A DNA stretch of 50,717 nt from positions 1 through 50,717 of the forward strand of contig NZ_FWXY01000027.1 in assembly GCF_900176365.1 (NCBI RefSeq). The letters run 5' to 3'. The DNA comes from Desulfocicer vacuolatum DSM 3385. GTDB lineage: Bacteria > Desulfobacterota > Desulfobacteria > Desulfobacterales > Desulfobacteraceae. The position numbers were made by a program, and so were the translations under genes. Of this stretch, positions 1 through 7,372 are shown piece by piece (positions within the stretch are counted from its first letter, which is position 1; every line of letters begins with the position of its first letter). A model generated the notes under the pieces. The model made no database searches and was not told the origin of the DNA. It saw only the letters and a list, made by a program, of their open reading frames with translations.

Positions 1-560
1 AATCCCATAAAGATTTTGATTTGCTACAGGCTGAGGGAAAACATTTTGTATGCCGAATCAAAATCAAAACTACGCGAACTATCATCAAACAGAACTTTGT
101 GCCGGAGGACACTCATATTTTTTATGATGCAGAAGTCCTACTTGGAACTCCAGGGGTAAATCAATCAGAGACACCAGTCCGAGTCGTTGGATATAAAATT
201 GCAGGCTCAACATTTTACGTGGCAACTGATCGACATGATCTGACTGCCGAGCAAGTGGCAAAAATCTACAAGCTCAGGTGGGACATTGAGTCTTTTTTCA
301 AATGGTGGAAAAAACATCTCAAAGTGTATCACTTAATTGCTCGCAGTGAGTATGGAGTCATGGTACAAATCCTTGGTGGGCTTATTTCATATCTACTCAT
401 GGCCATATATTGTCATGATAAATTCAATGAAAAAGTTTCCATCAAAAGAATCCGCCAACTGAGAAATGATATACAAAATGAGCTCAGATACCCTTTATCA
501 GGCGATAGGGCTGTCAAAAAAAGGACCAAAAAAAAGAAAAAGAAGTCTGCAAAAACCTAA
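1..560 (+). CDS. IS4-family transposase, 5' end outside the window
   Basis: C-terminal part of a DDE transposase. The reading frame is open to the first base of the window, so the true start lies upstream. The stretch from about base 267 encodes Y-x2-R-x3-E-x6-K (YKLRW, then IESFF, then a Lys), the signature around the third catalytic residue (Glu) of IS4 transposases; the family is therefore well supported although the first two Asp residues are not visible. A hydrophobic stretch (GGLISYLLMAIY) and a very Lys-rich tail follow, ending at the TAA of 558-560. No terminal inverted repeat could be recognised downstream, so I cannot say whether the element is complete. The next gene starts 50 bases further on. 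Confidence 0.85.
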   Translation, partial: SHKDFDLLQAEGKHFVCRIKIKTTRTIIKQNFVPEDTHIFYDAEVLLGTPGVNQSETPVRVVGYKIAGSTFYVATDRHDLTAEQVAKIYKLRWDIESFFKWWKKHLKVYHLIARSEYGVMVQILGGLISYLLMAIYCHDKFNEKVSIKRIRQLRNDIQNELRYPLSGDRAVKKRTKKKKKKSAKT

Positions 561-610
561 CCGGACATCACTGTCAAAAAATGGGTCATTGTTGACCAGG
601 AGGAACTTTC

Positions 611-1600
611 ATGAAAAAAAATATCATACATTTATTTTTTATTCTTTTTATTTCATGCACTGTTTTTGCGATTTCCACGGTTTCACCCTGCCGGGCCACA
701 GAAAATCTCAACTATCGCCTGAAATGGCTTTTCAATGCCAGCGTCACAGGGGATATCCTGGCCGAAGATCAGGGACTTTTTGCCAAAGAAGGACTCACTG
801 TCAGTGTCAAGGCCGGCGGGCCGGAACGGGATGCCATCAGGGAACTTGAGATGGGTTATGCCGCTTTTGGAGTGGCATCGGCGGACCAGGTGATCCGGGC
901 CCGGGCCAAGGGAGCCCCGGTGGTGGTCATAGCCCAGCTCTTCCAGATAAATCCCCTGCAATGGATCAGTAAAACAAACAAACCCGTCATTAACAAAGTG
1001 GAGGATCTCCGGGGCCGCATTGTGGGTATCACCTATGGCGGCAATGATGAAACCATCATGAAAACCTTGCTTGCCCGGGGAGGCATCAAGGAAAATGAGC
1101 TCACCCTGGCCAGTGTCAGATACGACTACACCCCTTTTTACATGGATAAAATTGAGGTGTGGCCGGTGTACAAAAATGCCCAGGGCATCATCATCGGTGA
1201 AAAACTGAAAAAAGCAGGAGAGGATATCCGTTTTTTCAACCCCGGGGATCACGGGGTACAATTTGTGGCCAACTCCGTGGTAACCTCGGAAAAAATGGTG
1301 AAACATCACCCGGACATTGTGGCCCGCTTTAAAAAAGCCTTGTTAAAGGGATGGCAAACGGCCATGGACCCTGCCAACCAGGATCTGGCCCTGGGCATCC
1401 TTCAAAAGTATGACAAAGACACCCCCGGAGTTCTCCAGGAAAAACAGCTCATATCCACCCGGAAACTGGTGTGGCCGGACCGCAGCAAAAAAATCGGACA
1501 CATTAATGTAAAGGCGTGGCAGCAGACGGAACAGATCATGCTGGAGCAAGGGCTGATAAAATCCGGTGTGGATATTAAAACAGCATTGATCCTGCCCTGA
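611..1600 (+). CDS. NMT1/THI5-like periplasmic substrate-binding protein
   Basis: A 329-aa secreted binding protein. Residues 1-29 form a signal peptide (MKKN start, hydrophobic core, probable cleavage after the Ala of CRA). The mature part resembles SsuA/ThiY/NMT1 proteins: an opening LKWLFNASVTG strand, LAEDQGLFAKEGLTV, an AAFGVASADQVIRARAKG segment, and VEDLRGRIVGITYGGNDE. In the family these bind small organic molecules (pyrimidines, sulfonates and similar) and feed an ABC permease. No permease or ATPase gene is adjacent, so it may deliver ligand to a distant transporter or to a sensor. A GACCAGGAGG ribosome-binding site precedes the ATG. It converges with the PAS gene, leaving only 3 bases between the stops and no visible terminator. 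The ligand is not predictable. Confidence 0.8.
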   Translation: MKKNIIHLFFILFISCTVFAISTVSPCRATENLNYRLKWLFNASVTGDILAEDQGLFAKEGLTVSVKAGGPERDAIRELEMGYAAFGVASADQVIRARAKGAPVVVIAQLFQINPLQWISKTNKPVINKVEDLRGRIVGITYGGNDETIMKTLLARGGIKENELTLASVRYDYTPFYMDKIEVWPVYKNAQGIIIGEKLKKAGEDIRFFNPGDHGVQFVANSVVTSEKMVKHHPDIVARFKKALLKGWQTAMDPANQDLALGILQKYDKDTPGVLQEKQLISTRKLVWPDRSKKIGHINVKAWQQTEQIMLEQGLIKSGVDIKTALILP

Positions 1601-1603
1601 ATT

Positions 1604-2107
1604 TCAACCCCGGTGGGATGAATCTTCCATCTCATTCAACCGGGCCAGGGCCTTTTGGGTACAGTCTTTCACCAGGATCATCACACGTTGATCCATTAAG
1701 GGAACATGCCGAATCTCGAGATATTTTAATATATTCTTCCCATGGATGCGAAATTCCTTTACCACCGTATATTTACCTTCCAAAGCGTTCCCTTTACTTG
1801 AGGTAAGCGCTGCAAGGGTATCACTTGGAAGACGCAACTCACAATGTCGACAAGGTCCCTTACCCTCAAGATGATCTGTAGAACCATTATATTTACACCC
1901 AAGGATATGCCCCAGGCACCCGGGCGATGTTCCCCGGTCCATGGGCAGCTGTTTGGTCAACGGCGGATCAAATATTTCCTGGAATCGCGGATTCATGTAT
2001 TGGACATTAAGGGCATGATCAATGACAACGATCCCCCATGGCAAGCGGTTCACAATCTCCCGGAGGAGAATAAAATCATCTGTGTCTGTTATTTGCTCAA
2101 TATCCAT
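1604..2107 (-). CDS. PAS-domain protein with a cysteine cluster
   Basis: A 167-aa soluble protein made of one PAS domain (about residues 12-150): LPWGIVVIDHALNVQYMNPRF is a typical PAS N-terminus. It carries a Cys set, C84 and C91 (in CLGHILGCKYN), then CRHC about 16 residues later. This G-C...C-x2-C arrangement recurs in PAS proteins of Geobacter and sulfate reducers and suggests a metal or FeS site, which is inference. No kinase or output domain is attached. The ATG overlaps the end of the upstream kinase gene by 19 bases, so the two are probably translationally coupled and the protein likely works with that kinase. Confidence 0.75.
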   Translation of the reverse strand: MDIEQITDTDDFILLREIVNRLPWGIVVIDHALNVQYMNPRFQEIFDPPLTKQLPMDRGTSPGCLGHILGCKYNGSTDHLEGKGPCRHCELRLPSDTLAALTSSKGNALEGKYTVVKEFRIHGKNILKYLEIRHVPLMDQRVMILVKDCTQKALARLNEMEDSSHRG

Positions 2108-3441
2108 TTTAAAATCCTGGCATACAATGCCTTTTGTTGAATGGGTTTGGTGGTAAAATCATCCATACCGGCCTGGATGGCTTCCTGCTGAATCTCATCA
2201 AAGGCACTGGCAGTAAGGGCGATGATGGGCAAATGGCCACGATACTCTTTTTTTTGTTCCCATTGCCGGATAATTCCGGCAGCTTCAACCCCTCCCATCA
2301 CCGGCATTTGAATATCCATGAGCACCAGATCATAGACATTGTCAGCCACCATGTCCACAGCCTCCTGACCGGTGTTGGCAATGTCCACGTCAAGTCCCCA
2401 GTTTTTTAAAAACTTTGTGGCAACAAACTGATTGATTTTATTGTCTTCGGCCAGCAATATGCGCCGCCCCCGGAGTTGGGCATCCGGCATGATCGCTTTA
2501 TTATCATGGGTAGTAACCGGAGCACGCCCCCGGCCAAAGGGAAGTTGAAAATAGAAATGCGCCCCCTTATTGCGCTCACTTTCAAGGAAAATACACCCCC
2601 CCTGCAACTCAATGAGCCGGCGGGTGATGGCAAGACCTAAACCGGTGCCGCCATATTTTCTCACAGTATCTTTCTCCGACTGGGTAAAACTTTGAAAAAT
2701 GCGGTCATGGCGGGAGCGGGGGATACCGACACCGGAGTCTTTTACGGAAAATTGCAGCCAAAGCCCTTCAGTGTCTTGGTCTGATTGCGTAACCTGCACC
2801 CGGATATGCCCATGGGAGGTGAACTTAAAGGCGTTGCCCACCAGATTAATTAAAATCTGATTTAACTTCACCCGATCCCCCACAATCCACGCCGGTACGT
2901 CCGGTGACTTTTCCACAGTAAAAGAAAGATTTTTCTCCTCCCTGCGGAATCGAAAGGTCTGGCGCAGCCCTTCAAGCAGTGTATCAAGGGAAAAATCTAT
3001 TTTTTCAAAGGTGATTTTACCTGCTTCAATTTTAGAAAAATCCAGGATATCATTGATAATGACAAGCAGATTATCTGCTGAATATTTCATGTTGGCCAGC
3101 ATCTCTTCCAGACGTTTATCACCGTTGATTTTCATCATCAATTCAGTGATGCCGATGATGCCGTTCAGGGGCGTCCGGATCTCATGGCTCATGGTGGAGA
3201 GAAAAAGGGATTTGGCTTTGGTGGCTGCCTCGGCCTCTTCCTTGGCCAGCATCAGATCTTTTCTGGAGGCTTCGATCTCCCGGGTCCTTTCCCGGATACG
3301 CTGTTCAAGGCTCTGGTTCAATTGCTTCAATTCCCGGTTGGCCCGGTAAATTTCCAGGGATTTCTGCTCAATGATGCGTTCCGCCTCTTTTCTGGCTTTG
3401 CGCTCCCGATCCAGGGCTCTTTTTAAAATGTCAGGGTCCAT
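2089..3441 (-). CDS. Soluble hybrid histidine kinase (coiled coil, HisKA, HATPase, receiver)
   Basis: A 450-aa cytosolic hybrid kinase. Residues 1-75 form a charged coiled coil (ERKARKEAERIIEQ). The H-box FLSTMSHEIRTPLNG has phospho-acceptor H86, followed by an HATPase domain with an N-box (LNQILINLVGNAFKFT), a G1 box (DSGVGIP) and a G2 box (GGTGLGLAI). The C-terminal receiver has LVLMDIQMP with D376 and a conserved KP near the end. There is no sensory domain and no membrane segment, so input must come in trans. The stop of the H-NOX gene lies one base upstream of the ATG at 3441 (TGA-C-ATG), which fixes this start; in-frame upstream starts lie inside the H-NOX gene. This matches H-NOX-associated hybrid kinases (HahK type). 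Confidence 0.9.
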   Translation of the reverse strand: MDPDILKRALDRERKARKEAERIIEQKSLEIYRANRELKQLNQSLEQRIRERTREIEASRKDLMLAKEEAEAATKAKSLFLSTMSHEIRTPLNGIIGITELMMKINGDKRLEEMLANMKYSADNLLVIINDILDFSKIEAGKITFEKIDFSLDTLLEGLRQTFRFRREEKNLSFTVEKSPDVPAWIVGDRVKLNQILINLVGNAFKFTSHGHIRVQVTQSDQDTEGLWLQFSVKDSGVGIPRSRHDRIFQSFTQSEKDTVRKYGGTGLGLAITRRLIELQGGCIFLESERNKGAHFYFQLPFGRGRAPVTTHDNKAIMPDAQLRGRRILLAEDNKINQFVATKFLKNWGLDVDIANTGQEAVDMVADNVYDLVLMDIQMPVMGGVEAAGIIRQWEQKKEYRGHLPIIALTASAFDEIQQEAIQAGMDDFTTKPIQQKALYARILKWILSK

Positions 3442-3442
3442 G

Positions 3443-3982
3443 TCACACTTTCCTGATGATAAACCGGACGTGGCTTGCATCCTCCAGCATGTTTTCCATC
3501 TCAATTTCCATGACTTCACCAAAATAGGCGGCACATCCCTGTATTAATCCATGGGCCAGATGGGCCAATTTTCTGCGGGAACGATACATCAATTCCATGG
3601 TGTCATGGGAAATCATATGCGCATCAATGGCAGGTAACCGGGCATCGGGATACAGTTTTTTAACTTCCACGTGGATAAAATTTTCAATGCGCTGTAAAAG
3701 GTCAAATGTATCCTTTACATCCGTGAGCAAATGCTCATAAAGCTTGGAAAAACGATGAAATAAATGTTTTCCAAAATAACGCAGCAGCTCTGGAATCGAT
3801 TGATTTATCTCCATTTGAAGCTGTGTCAACAAAGCCGCCATATCCCGGGAAGGATAGGTGCCCACCCCTGTAAAAACCCCCTTGCTTGAGGTGTCAGCAT
3901 TTTCAATGATACGATCTGCCACCTCAAATCCAAAATCAGTTTCCACCATTTCTATGAACTCTGTGAACACCAAACCTTTCAT
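3443..3982 (-). CDS. H-NOX heme nitric-oxide/oxygen-binding sensor
   Basis: A 179-aa stand-alone H-NOX protein, the usual length of the family. Seen in the sequence: the MKGLVFTEFIEMV start, the proximal heme ligand in NFIHVEVKKLYPDARLP (H104), and the Y-x-S-x-R heme-propionate motif YRSRR (Y133, S135, R137). The family binds NO, or O2 when a distal-pocket Tyr is present; no such Tyr can be assigned by eye, so NO sensing is the likelier role. It controls the adjacent hybrid kinase in known systems. The ribosome-binding site GAGGGGG lies close upstream of the ATG. The gene follows deaD with a 35-base gap and may share its transcript. Confidence 0.92.
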   Translation of the reverse strand: MKGLVFTEFIEMVETDFGFEVADRIIENADTSSKGVFTGVGTYPSRDMAALLTQLQMEINQSIPELLRYFGKHLFHRFSKLYEHLLTDVKDTFDLLQRIENFIHVEVKKLYPDARLPAIDAHMISHDTMELMYRSRRKLAHLAHGLIQGCAAYFGEVMEIEMENMLEDASHVRFIIRKV

Positions 3983-4017
3983 ATATCCCCCTCATGGAGC
4001 AGACATGATCCATGGAT

Positions 4018-5913
4018 TTACATATATTTGGAAATTGCCATCTGACGAGACCTGACCCAGGTTTTTTTCAATCCCCGGAAAACCACCTTTGGCATACCCG
4101 TGGGCAAATCCACCAGGGAAAATTCCGGATGAATATCAATGGAACCGATGTATTTACTTTCAAGGCCGGCCTCATTGGCAATGGCCCCCACAATATCCTT
4201 GGGCTGGACCCCATGCTGCCGTCCCACCTCAATGCGAAATCGTTCCATTCCTCTTTCCAGGGGTGGCATACGTCTTTTTTCCCGGGATTTTCTTTCCCCT
4301 GCATGATCACGGCCCTTTTCCGTTTTTAACAAGGGTTCTTCCCGGACAGTCCTGGAATTTATTTTTCCTTTTTGTGCATTTCTTTCAAAAACCTCTTCTT
4401 TTTGGCGGGAGCCCCCCTTACCCGGGCTCAACTCTTGATCCCGGAGAGCTTTACCCCTTTCCCGGTGTCCCCTGCCCCGGCCGGTGGTGTCATTGTCCCG
4501 GAACGCTTCCCGGTCGGTGCGTGGTTTCCGCACCGAGGCACTTTTCCGTGCCCCATGGCCCGGTCCTTTTTTCCCATGGGACTCCCGGGCCGGCAGCAAA
4601 AAGGCAGCGCTGCCATGGGCACGTTTACCAAGGGCTGCCGCAACCTGCGCCACAGAAACATCATGCTCCAGGGCATAGGCTTCCACCAACTCCTGGAAAA
4701 CGCTCAAATCTTCCGATGCCAGGGTCTGGGTAATGCCGTCTTTAAAATCCTTGATCCGTTTTTCATTGATATCCCGGTTGGAGGGCAGAAGCATCTGTTT
4801 TATTTTCTGTTTGGTGGCCCGTTCAATGTTTCGGATCATCCAGCGCTCATTGCGATTTAAAAACAAGATAGCCTCTCCGGTGCGTCCAGCCCTGCCGGTT
4901 CTGCCGATGCGATGGACATAGGGGTCCACCTTGGATGGCATGTCATAATTAATCACATGGGAAATGCGCTCCACATCCAGTCCCCGGGCCGCCACATCCG
5001 TTGCCACCAGAATATCGATGTGTCCATTTTTCAACCGGGCAATGGTACGCTCCCTGGCTGTCTGGGCCATATCCCCATTCAGGGCCTCGGCTTTAAAGCC
5101 TCTCTCTTCCAGGCTTTTTGCCACCTCCACCGTGGCCACCCTGGTTCTGGCAAAGACAATGACCCCGTCAAAGGTGGTGGCCTCCAGTATCCGGATCAAA
5201 GCATTGGATTTTTTTTCTCCCTTTACCAACCAGAATTGTTGATTAATGGTACTGATAACATCCACATCCGAACGCACCAGCACCTCTTTGGGGTCTGTTA
5301 AATATTTCTGGGCAATTTTGCGAATGGGCCCTGGCATGGTGGCAGAAAAAAGGGCGGTCTGGGCATTTTTGGGGGTTCGGTCCAATATCCACTGCACATC
5401 TTCAATAAACCCCATGTGAAGCATTTCATCTGCTTCATCCAAAACCACACAAAAAAGATCTGAGAAATTAAGGGTTTTTCTCTGGAGGTGATCCATAAGA
5501 CGACCGGGGGTTCCCACCACCACATGAACACCGCGTTTAAGCGCTGTCAACTGAATGCCATAACTCTGGCCGCCATAGACAGAGAGTACGCTCAACCCCT
5601 TCATTCTGGCCCCATAGGTCTTAAAGGATTCAGTCACCTGTATGGCCAGCTCCCGGGTGGGGGCTAACACCAGAATCTGGGGTTTTCTATTGGCAAGATC
5701 AATGCGGGAGAGAAGCGGCAGGGCAAAGGCCGCGGTTTTTCCGGTACCGGTTCTTGCCTGGCCCAGCACATCCCGGCCCTGGAGCAAATGGGGAATGGTT
5801 AAAGATTGAATAGGGGTGGGGGTTTTATACCCCACATCCTGCAGTGCGTTACATAGCGAGGGGCTCAGGTTCATTTCGTCAAACCCGATCAAGGGTGGAT
5901 CATTTTGGGACAT
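4018..5913 (-). CDS. deaD: DEAD-box ATP-dependent RNA helicase, DeaD/CsdA type
   Basis: A 631-aa helicase, close to the length of E. coli CsdA. Motifs in order: Q motif (KTPTPIQSLTIP), Walker A ARTGTGKT, PTRELAIQV, GTPGRLMD, DEAD in VVLDEADEML, SAT in ALFSATMP, VATDVAARGLD and HRIGRTGRAG. A long Lys/Arg/Glu-rich low-complexity linker (about residues 430-550) leads to a DbpA-type RNA-binding domain at the C-terminus (FRIEVGRQHGVQPKDIVGAI). Such enzymes remodel structured RNA in ribosome assembly, mRNA decay and cold growth. The ribosome-binding site AAGGAA precedes the ATG. A palindromic repeat element sits directly upstream in the leader region. The gene heads the minus-strand group deaD, H-NOX, kinase, PAS. 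Confidence 0.95.
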   Translation of the reverse strand: MSQNDPPLIGFDEMNLSPSLCNALQDVGYKTPTPIQSLTIPHLLQGRDVLGQARTGTGKTAAFALPLLSRIDLANRKPQILVLAPTRELAIQVTESFKTYGARMKGLSVLSVYGGQSYGIQLTALKRGVHVVVGTPGRLMDHLQRKTLNFSDLFCVVLDEADEMLHMGFIEDVQWILDRTPKNAQTALFSATMPGPIRKIAQKYLTDPKEVLVRSDVDVISTINQQFWLVKGEKKSNALIRILEATTFDGVIVFARTRVATVEVAKSLEERGFKAEALNGDMAQTARERTIARLKNGHIDILVATDVAARGLDVERISHVINYDMPSKVDPYVHRIGRTGRAGRTGEAILFLNRNERWMIRNIERATKQKIKQMLLPSNRDINEKRIKDFKDGITQTLASEDLSVFQELVEAYALEHDVSVAQVAAALGKRAHGSAAFLLPARESHGKKGPGHGARKSASVRKPRTDREAFRDNDTTGRGRGHRERGKALRDQELSPGKGGSRQKEEVFERNAQKGKINSRTVREEPLLKTEKGRDHAGERKSREKRRMPPLERGMERFRIEVGRQHGVQPKDIVGAIANEAGLESKYIGSIDIHPEFSLVDLPTGMPKVVFRGLKKTWVRSRQMAISKYM

Positions 5914-5921
5914 GGTATTCC

Positions 5922-6075
5922 TTTTTTATATGAAACACTCTGCAAATTTGTGGAGTGTTTTTATCCTTAGTTGTGGGCAGAGCCGGGCCAGAATACAGTT
6001 CCGGGCCGGGACCATTTTCCCTCGGGGGTCGGCGGCACGATAATATTGTAATATTCATTGCGCCCGACAGGGCCT
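5922..6075 (-). repeat. Composite intergenic palindromic repeat (B, right half of A, left half of C)
   Basis: Member of the dispersed family also seen at 27.2, 38.4, 41.0, 41.6, 43.8, 48.95, 49.2 and 50.2 kb. Read on the minus strand it holds the left half of hairpin C, the right half of A (CTGCCCACAAC) and hairpin B ending CATATAAA. The B stem here is AAACACTC (5933-5940) with GAGTGTTT (5953-5960), whereas other copies have AAATAC with GTATTT, a compensated change. It lies in the 5' region of deaD. Confidence 0.75.
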
Positions 6076-6434
6076 GGTTGTTGATTCATTAAGTAAGTAG
6101 AAAAAAAGGCCGGAATGCTCAGTCAATAAAATTTTAATAAGCCAAAAATTATATAATATTATTTTAAACTTTTCAAATAATATTTAAAAAAAAGAAAAAA
6201 TACGTCTAATTATGGATGATTCACACCCAAAGAGATAAATTCCAGGCATTGCATGTTTATTTTGGTCTTGTCTTGAAACTTTATTTGCTCTATTCTGTCC
6301 TATGTATGCGGGGTTAAATGCCGGCTGTAAGGAAATTAGCAGTTTTCAATTTACCGTTTACCGTTTATCCAATGTGCTGGCCACAAAATATGGTGGTCTG
6401 AGTTTTGCAAATGGAAAAACAATAAGATCTGGCT
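6076..6434. other. AT-rich intergenic stretch without a recognisable gene
   Basis: The sequence between the deaD-side repeat and the 132-bp palindromic element is AT-rich (notably 6115-6200) and has no reading frame with a credible ribosome-binding site or family match. It lies between divergent genes (deaD on the minus strand, the RsbW-like gene on the plus strand), so promoters are expected here, but no convincing -35/-10 pair could be singled out. Confidence 0.5.
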
Positions 6435-6580
6435 CCCTAAGCGTAAATATTCGGGTTGGTTTTGTAAATGTTTGGCCAGTGCCCCATCTTCGCTTAGTTG
6501 GGACTGCGTAGCATACTATTGCTATGTGAGCAGGCCCAAATGAGTGAAGATGGGGTGCTGCCCGAATATTTACCCCTAAG
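6435..6580. mobile_element. 132-bp imperfect-palindrome MITE-like element flanked by 7-bp direct repeats
   Basis: Element at 6442-6573 whose ends are inverted copies of GTAAATATTCGGG (6443-6455 and 6561-6573). A second pair of arms, GCCCCATCTTCGCTTAGTTGGG at 6481-6502 and its imperfect complement at 6535-6557, folds the middle. CCCTAAG occurs directly on both sides (6435-6441 and 6574-6580), as expected for a target-site duplication. No protein is encoded. A non-autonomous insertion element is the best reading; the mobilising transposase is unknown. Confidence 0.65.
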
Positions 6581-6641
6581 CTGTATTTTGATAATGTATA
6601 TCCATATATTGACAAATATCCAGGAGGGTCAGAACTAAAAA

Positions 6642-7058
6642 ATGATAGGCAACACATGGCCTGCAACGCTAAATTCGCTGACATCCATTCAAGAGTTTGT
6701 CCAGAACCATATCACACCGGCAAGCCTTCAAACCGGTAAATTACCGGTCATCCATGTCATAGTTGAAGAAATTATCACAAACATCATCAATCATGCCTAC
6801 AAAGATACAGATTCAGGAAATATCTCCATCGAATTTCAACAGCTTAATGATAAAGTAATCATTTCTTTTGCAGACACCGGTCCCCCCTTTGATCCGTTGA
6901 CAGCAGATCCTCCGGATATCACAAAAGAGATTGATGAACGAGACATCGGCGGACTTGGCCTGTTCATGGTAACCCAGATGGCAGATGACATTGAATACAA
7001 GCGCAGTAATCACAAAAATATCATAACCGTTACCATCAATATGGCAAAGGAGAACTGA
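6642..7058 (+). CDS. RsbW/SpoIIAB-like anti-sigma serine kinase (HATPase_c_2)
   Basis: A 138-aa GHKL ATPase of the anti-sigma kinase type. The N-box is VEEIITNIINHAY, G1 is FADTGPPFDP and G2 is GGLGLFMV; the domain fills the protein. In partner-switching systems such kinases phosphorylate a STAS antagonist on Ser and hold a sigma factor or other partner. The STAS protein at 15755-16081 and the SpoIIE phosphatase at 7373-9358 supply the other two members, so a complete switch is present in this locus, but no sigma factor gene is in the window. An AGGAGGG lies 13 bases before the ATG, which is long spacing. The element at 6442-6573 sits just upstream, possibly affecting its promoter. Confidence 0.85.
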   Translation: MIGNTWPATLNSLTSIQEFVQNHITPASLQTGKLPVIHVIVEEIITNIINHAYKDTDSGNISIEFQQLNDKVIISFADTGPPFDPLTADPPDITKEIDERDIGGLGLFMVTQMADDIEYKRSNHKNIITVTINMAKEN

Positions 7059-7060
7059 CC

Positions 7061-7363
7061 ATGTCCCAGCCCTTCCCACCGGAGACAAAGGCCAGCGTCA
7101 TCCATAACTCAACTTTCGGGCTTCATTTCAAAGCCGGCATTTTTAAATATACCGATGGGCTCAGTGTGCCGACGGGGTCAGGCTTTTGTTATTGATGTTA
7201 TCGACCAAGGCCTTTGCCAACGAAAAAAGCCTCGATAATGTCAATAACGAAAGCCTGACCCCACCACGAAATGCGAACACCGAAAGTTGAGATCCATAAC
7301 AATCCTGACGGACGTAATCATAACACCGGCCACTTTGGGGAGATCATGAACATCATCCCCTAA
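7061..7363 (+). pseudogene. Small ORF interrupted by the 183-bp MITE-like element
   Basis: ATG at 7061 follows the stop of the kinase gene by two bases and has AAGGAGAA upstream. The frame reads MSQPFPPETKASVIHN up to the element. After removing the element and one copy of the 9-bp direct repeat, the frame continues in register (NPDGRNHNTGHFGEIMNIIP) and stops at the TAA of 7361-7363, which abuts the GGAG of the next gene. The restored product would be 36 aa. It matches no family I know. Its placement, ribosome-binding site and restored frame support a real former gene. Confidence 0.5.
7100..7300. mobile_element. 183-bp MITE-like element, copy 1, with 9-bp target duplication
   Basis: Element 7109-7291. 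Its ends are inverted (TCAACTTTCGG and CCGAAAGTTGA), and ATCCATAAC stands on both sides (7100-7108 and 7292-7300). The core is a long hairpin whose arms begin GGGGTCAGGC and end GCCTGACCCC (about 7165-7253). An opposite-oriented copy lies at 33104-33286, differing at about four positions by eye. No protein is encoded, so movement must depend on a transposase elsewhere. A 9-bp duplication is compatible with several DDE families; the IS4-type gene at the window start is a candidate but unproven. Confidence 0.85.
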
Positions 7364-7372
7364 GGAGAAGCA

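Noticed and set aside
4089-4860. Long plus-strand frames opposite deaD
   Set aside because: They are rich in Pro/Phe/Gly from the reverse reading of a Lys/Arg-rich linker, have no family match, and oppose a well-supported gene.
6609-6614. TTGACA as promoter of the RsbW-like gene
   Set aside because: It lies only 8 bases before the ribosome-binding site, so a transcript from it would begin past the start signals.
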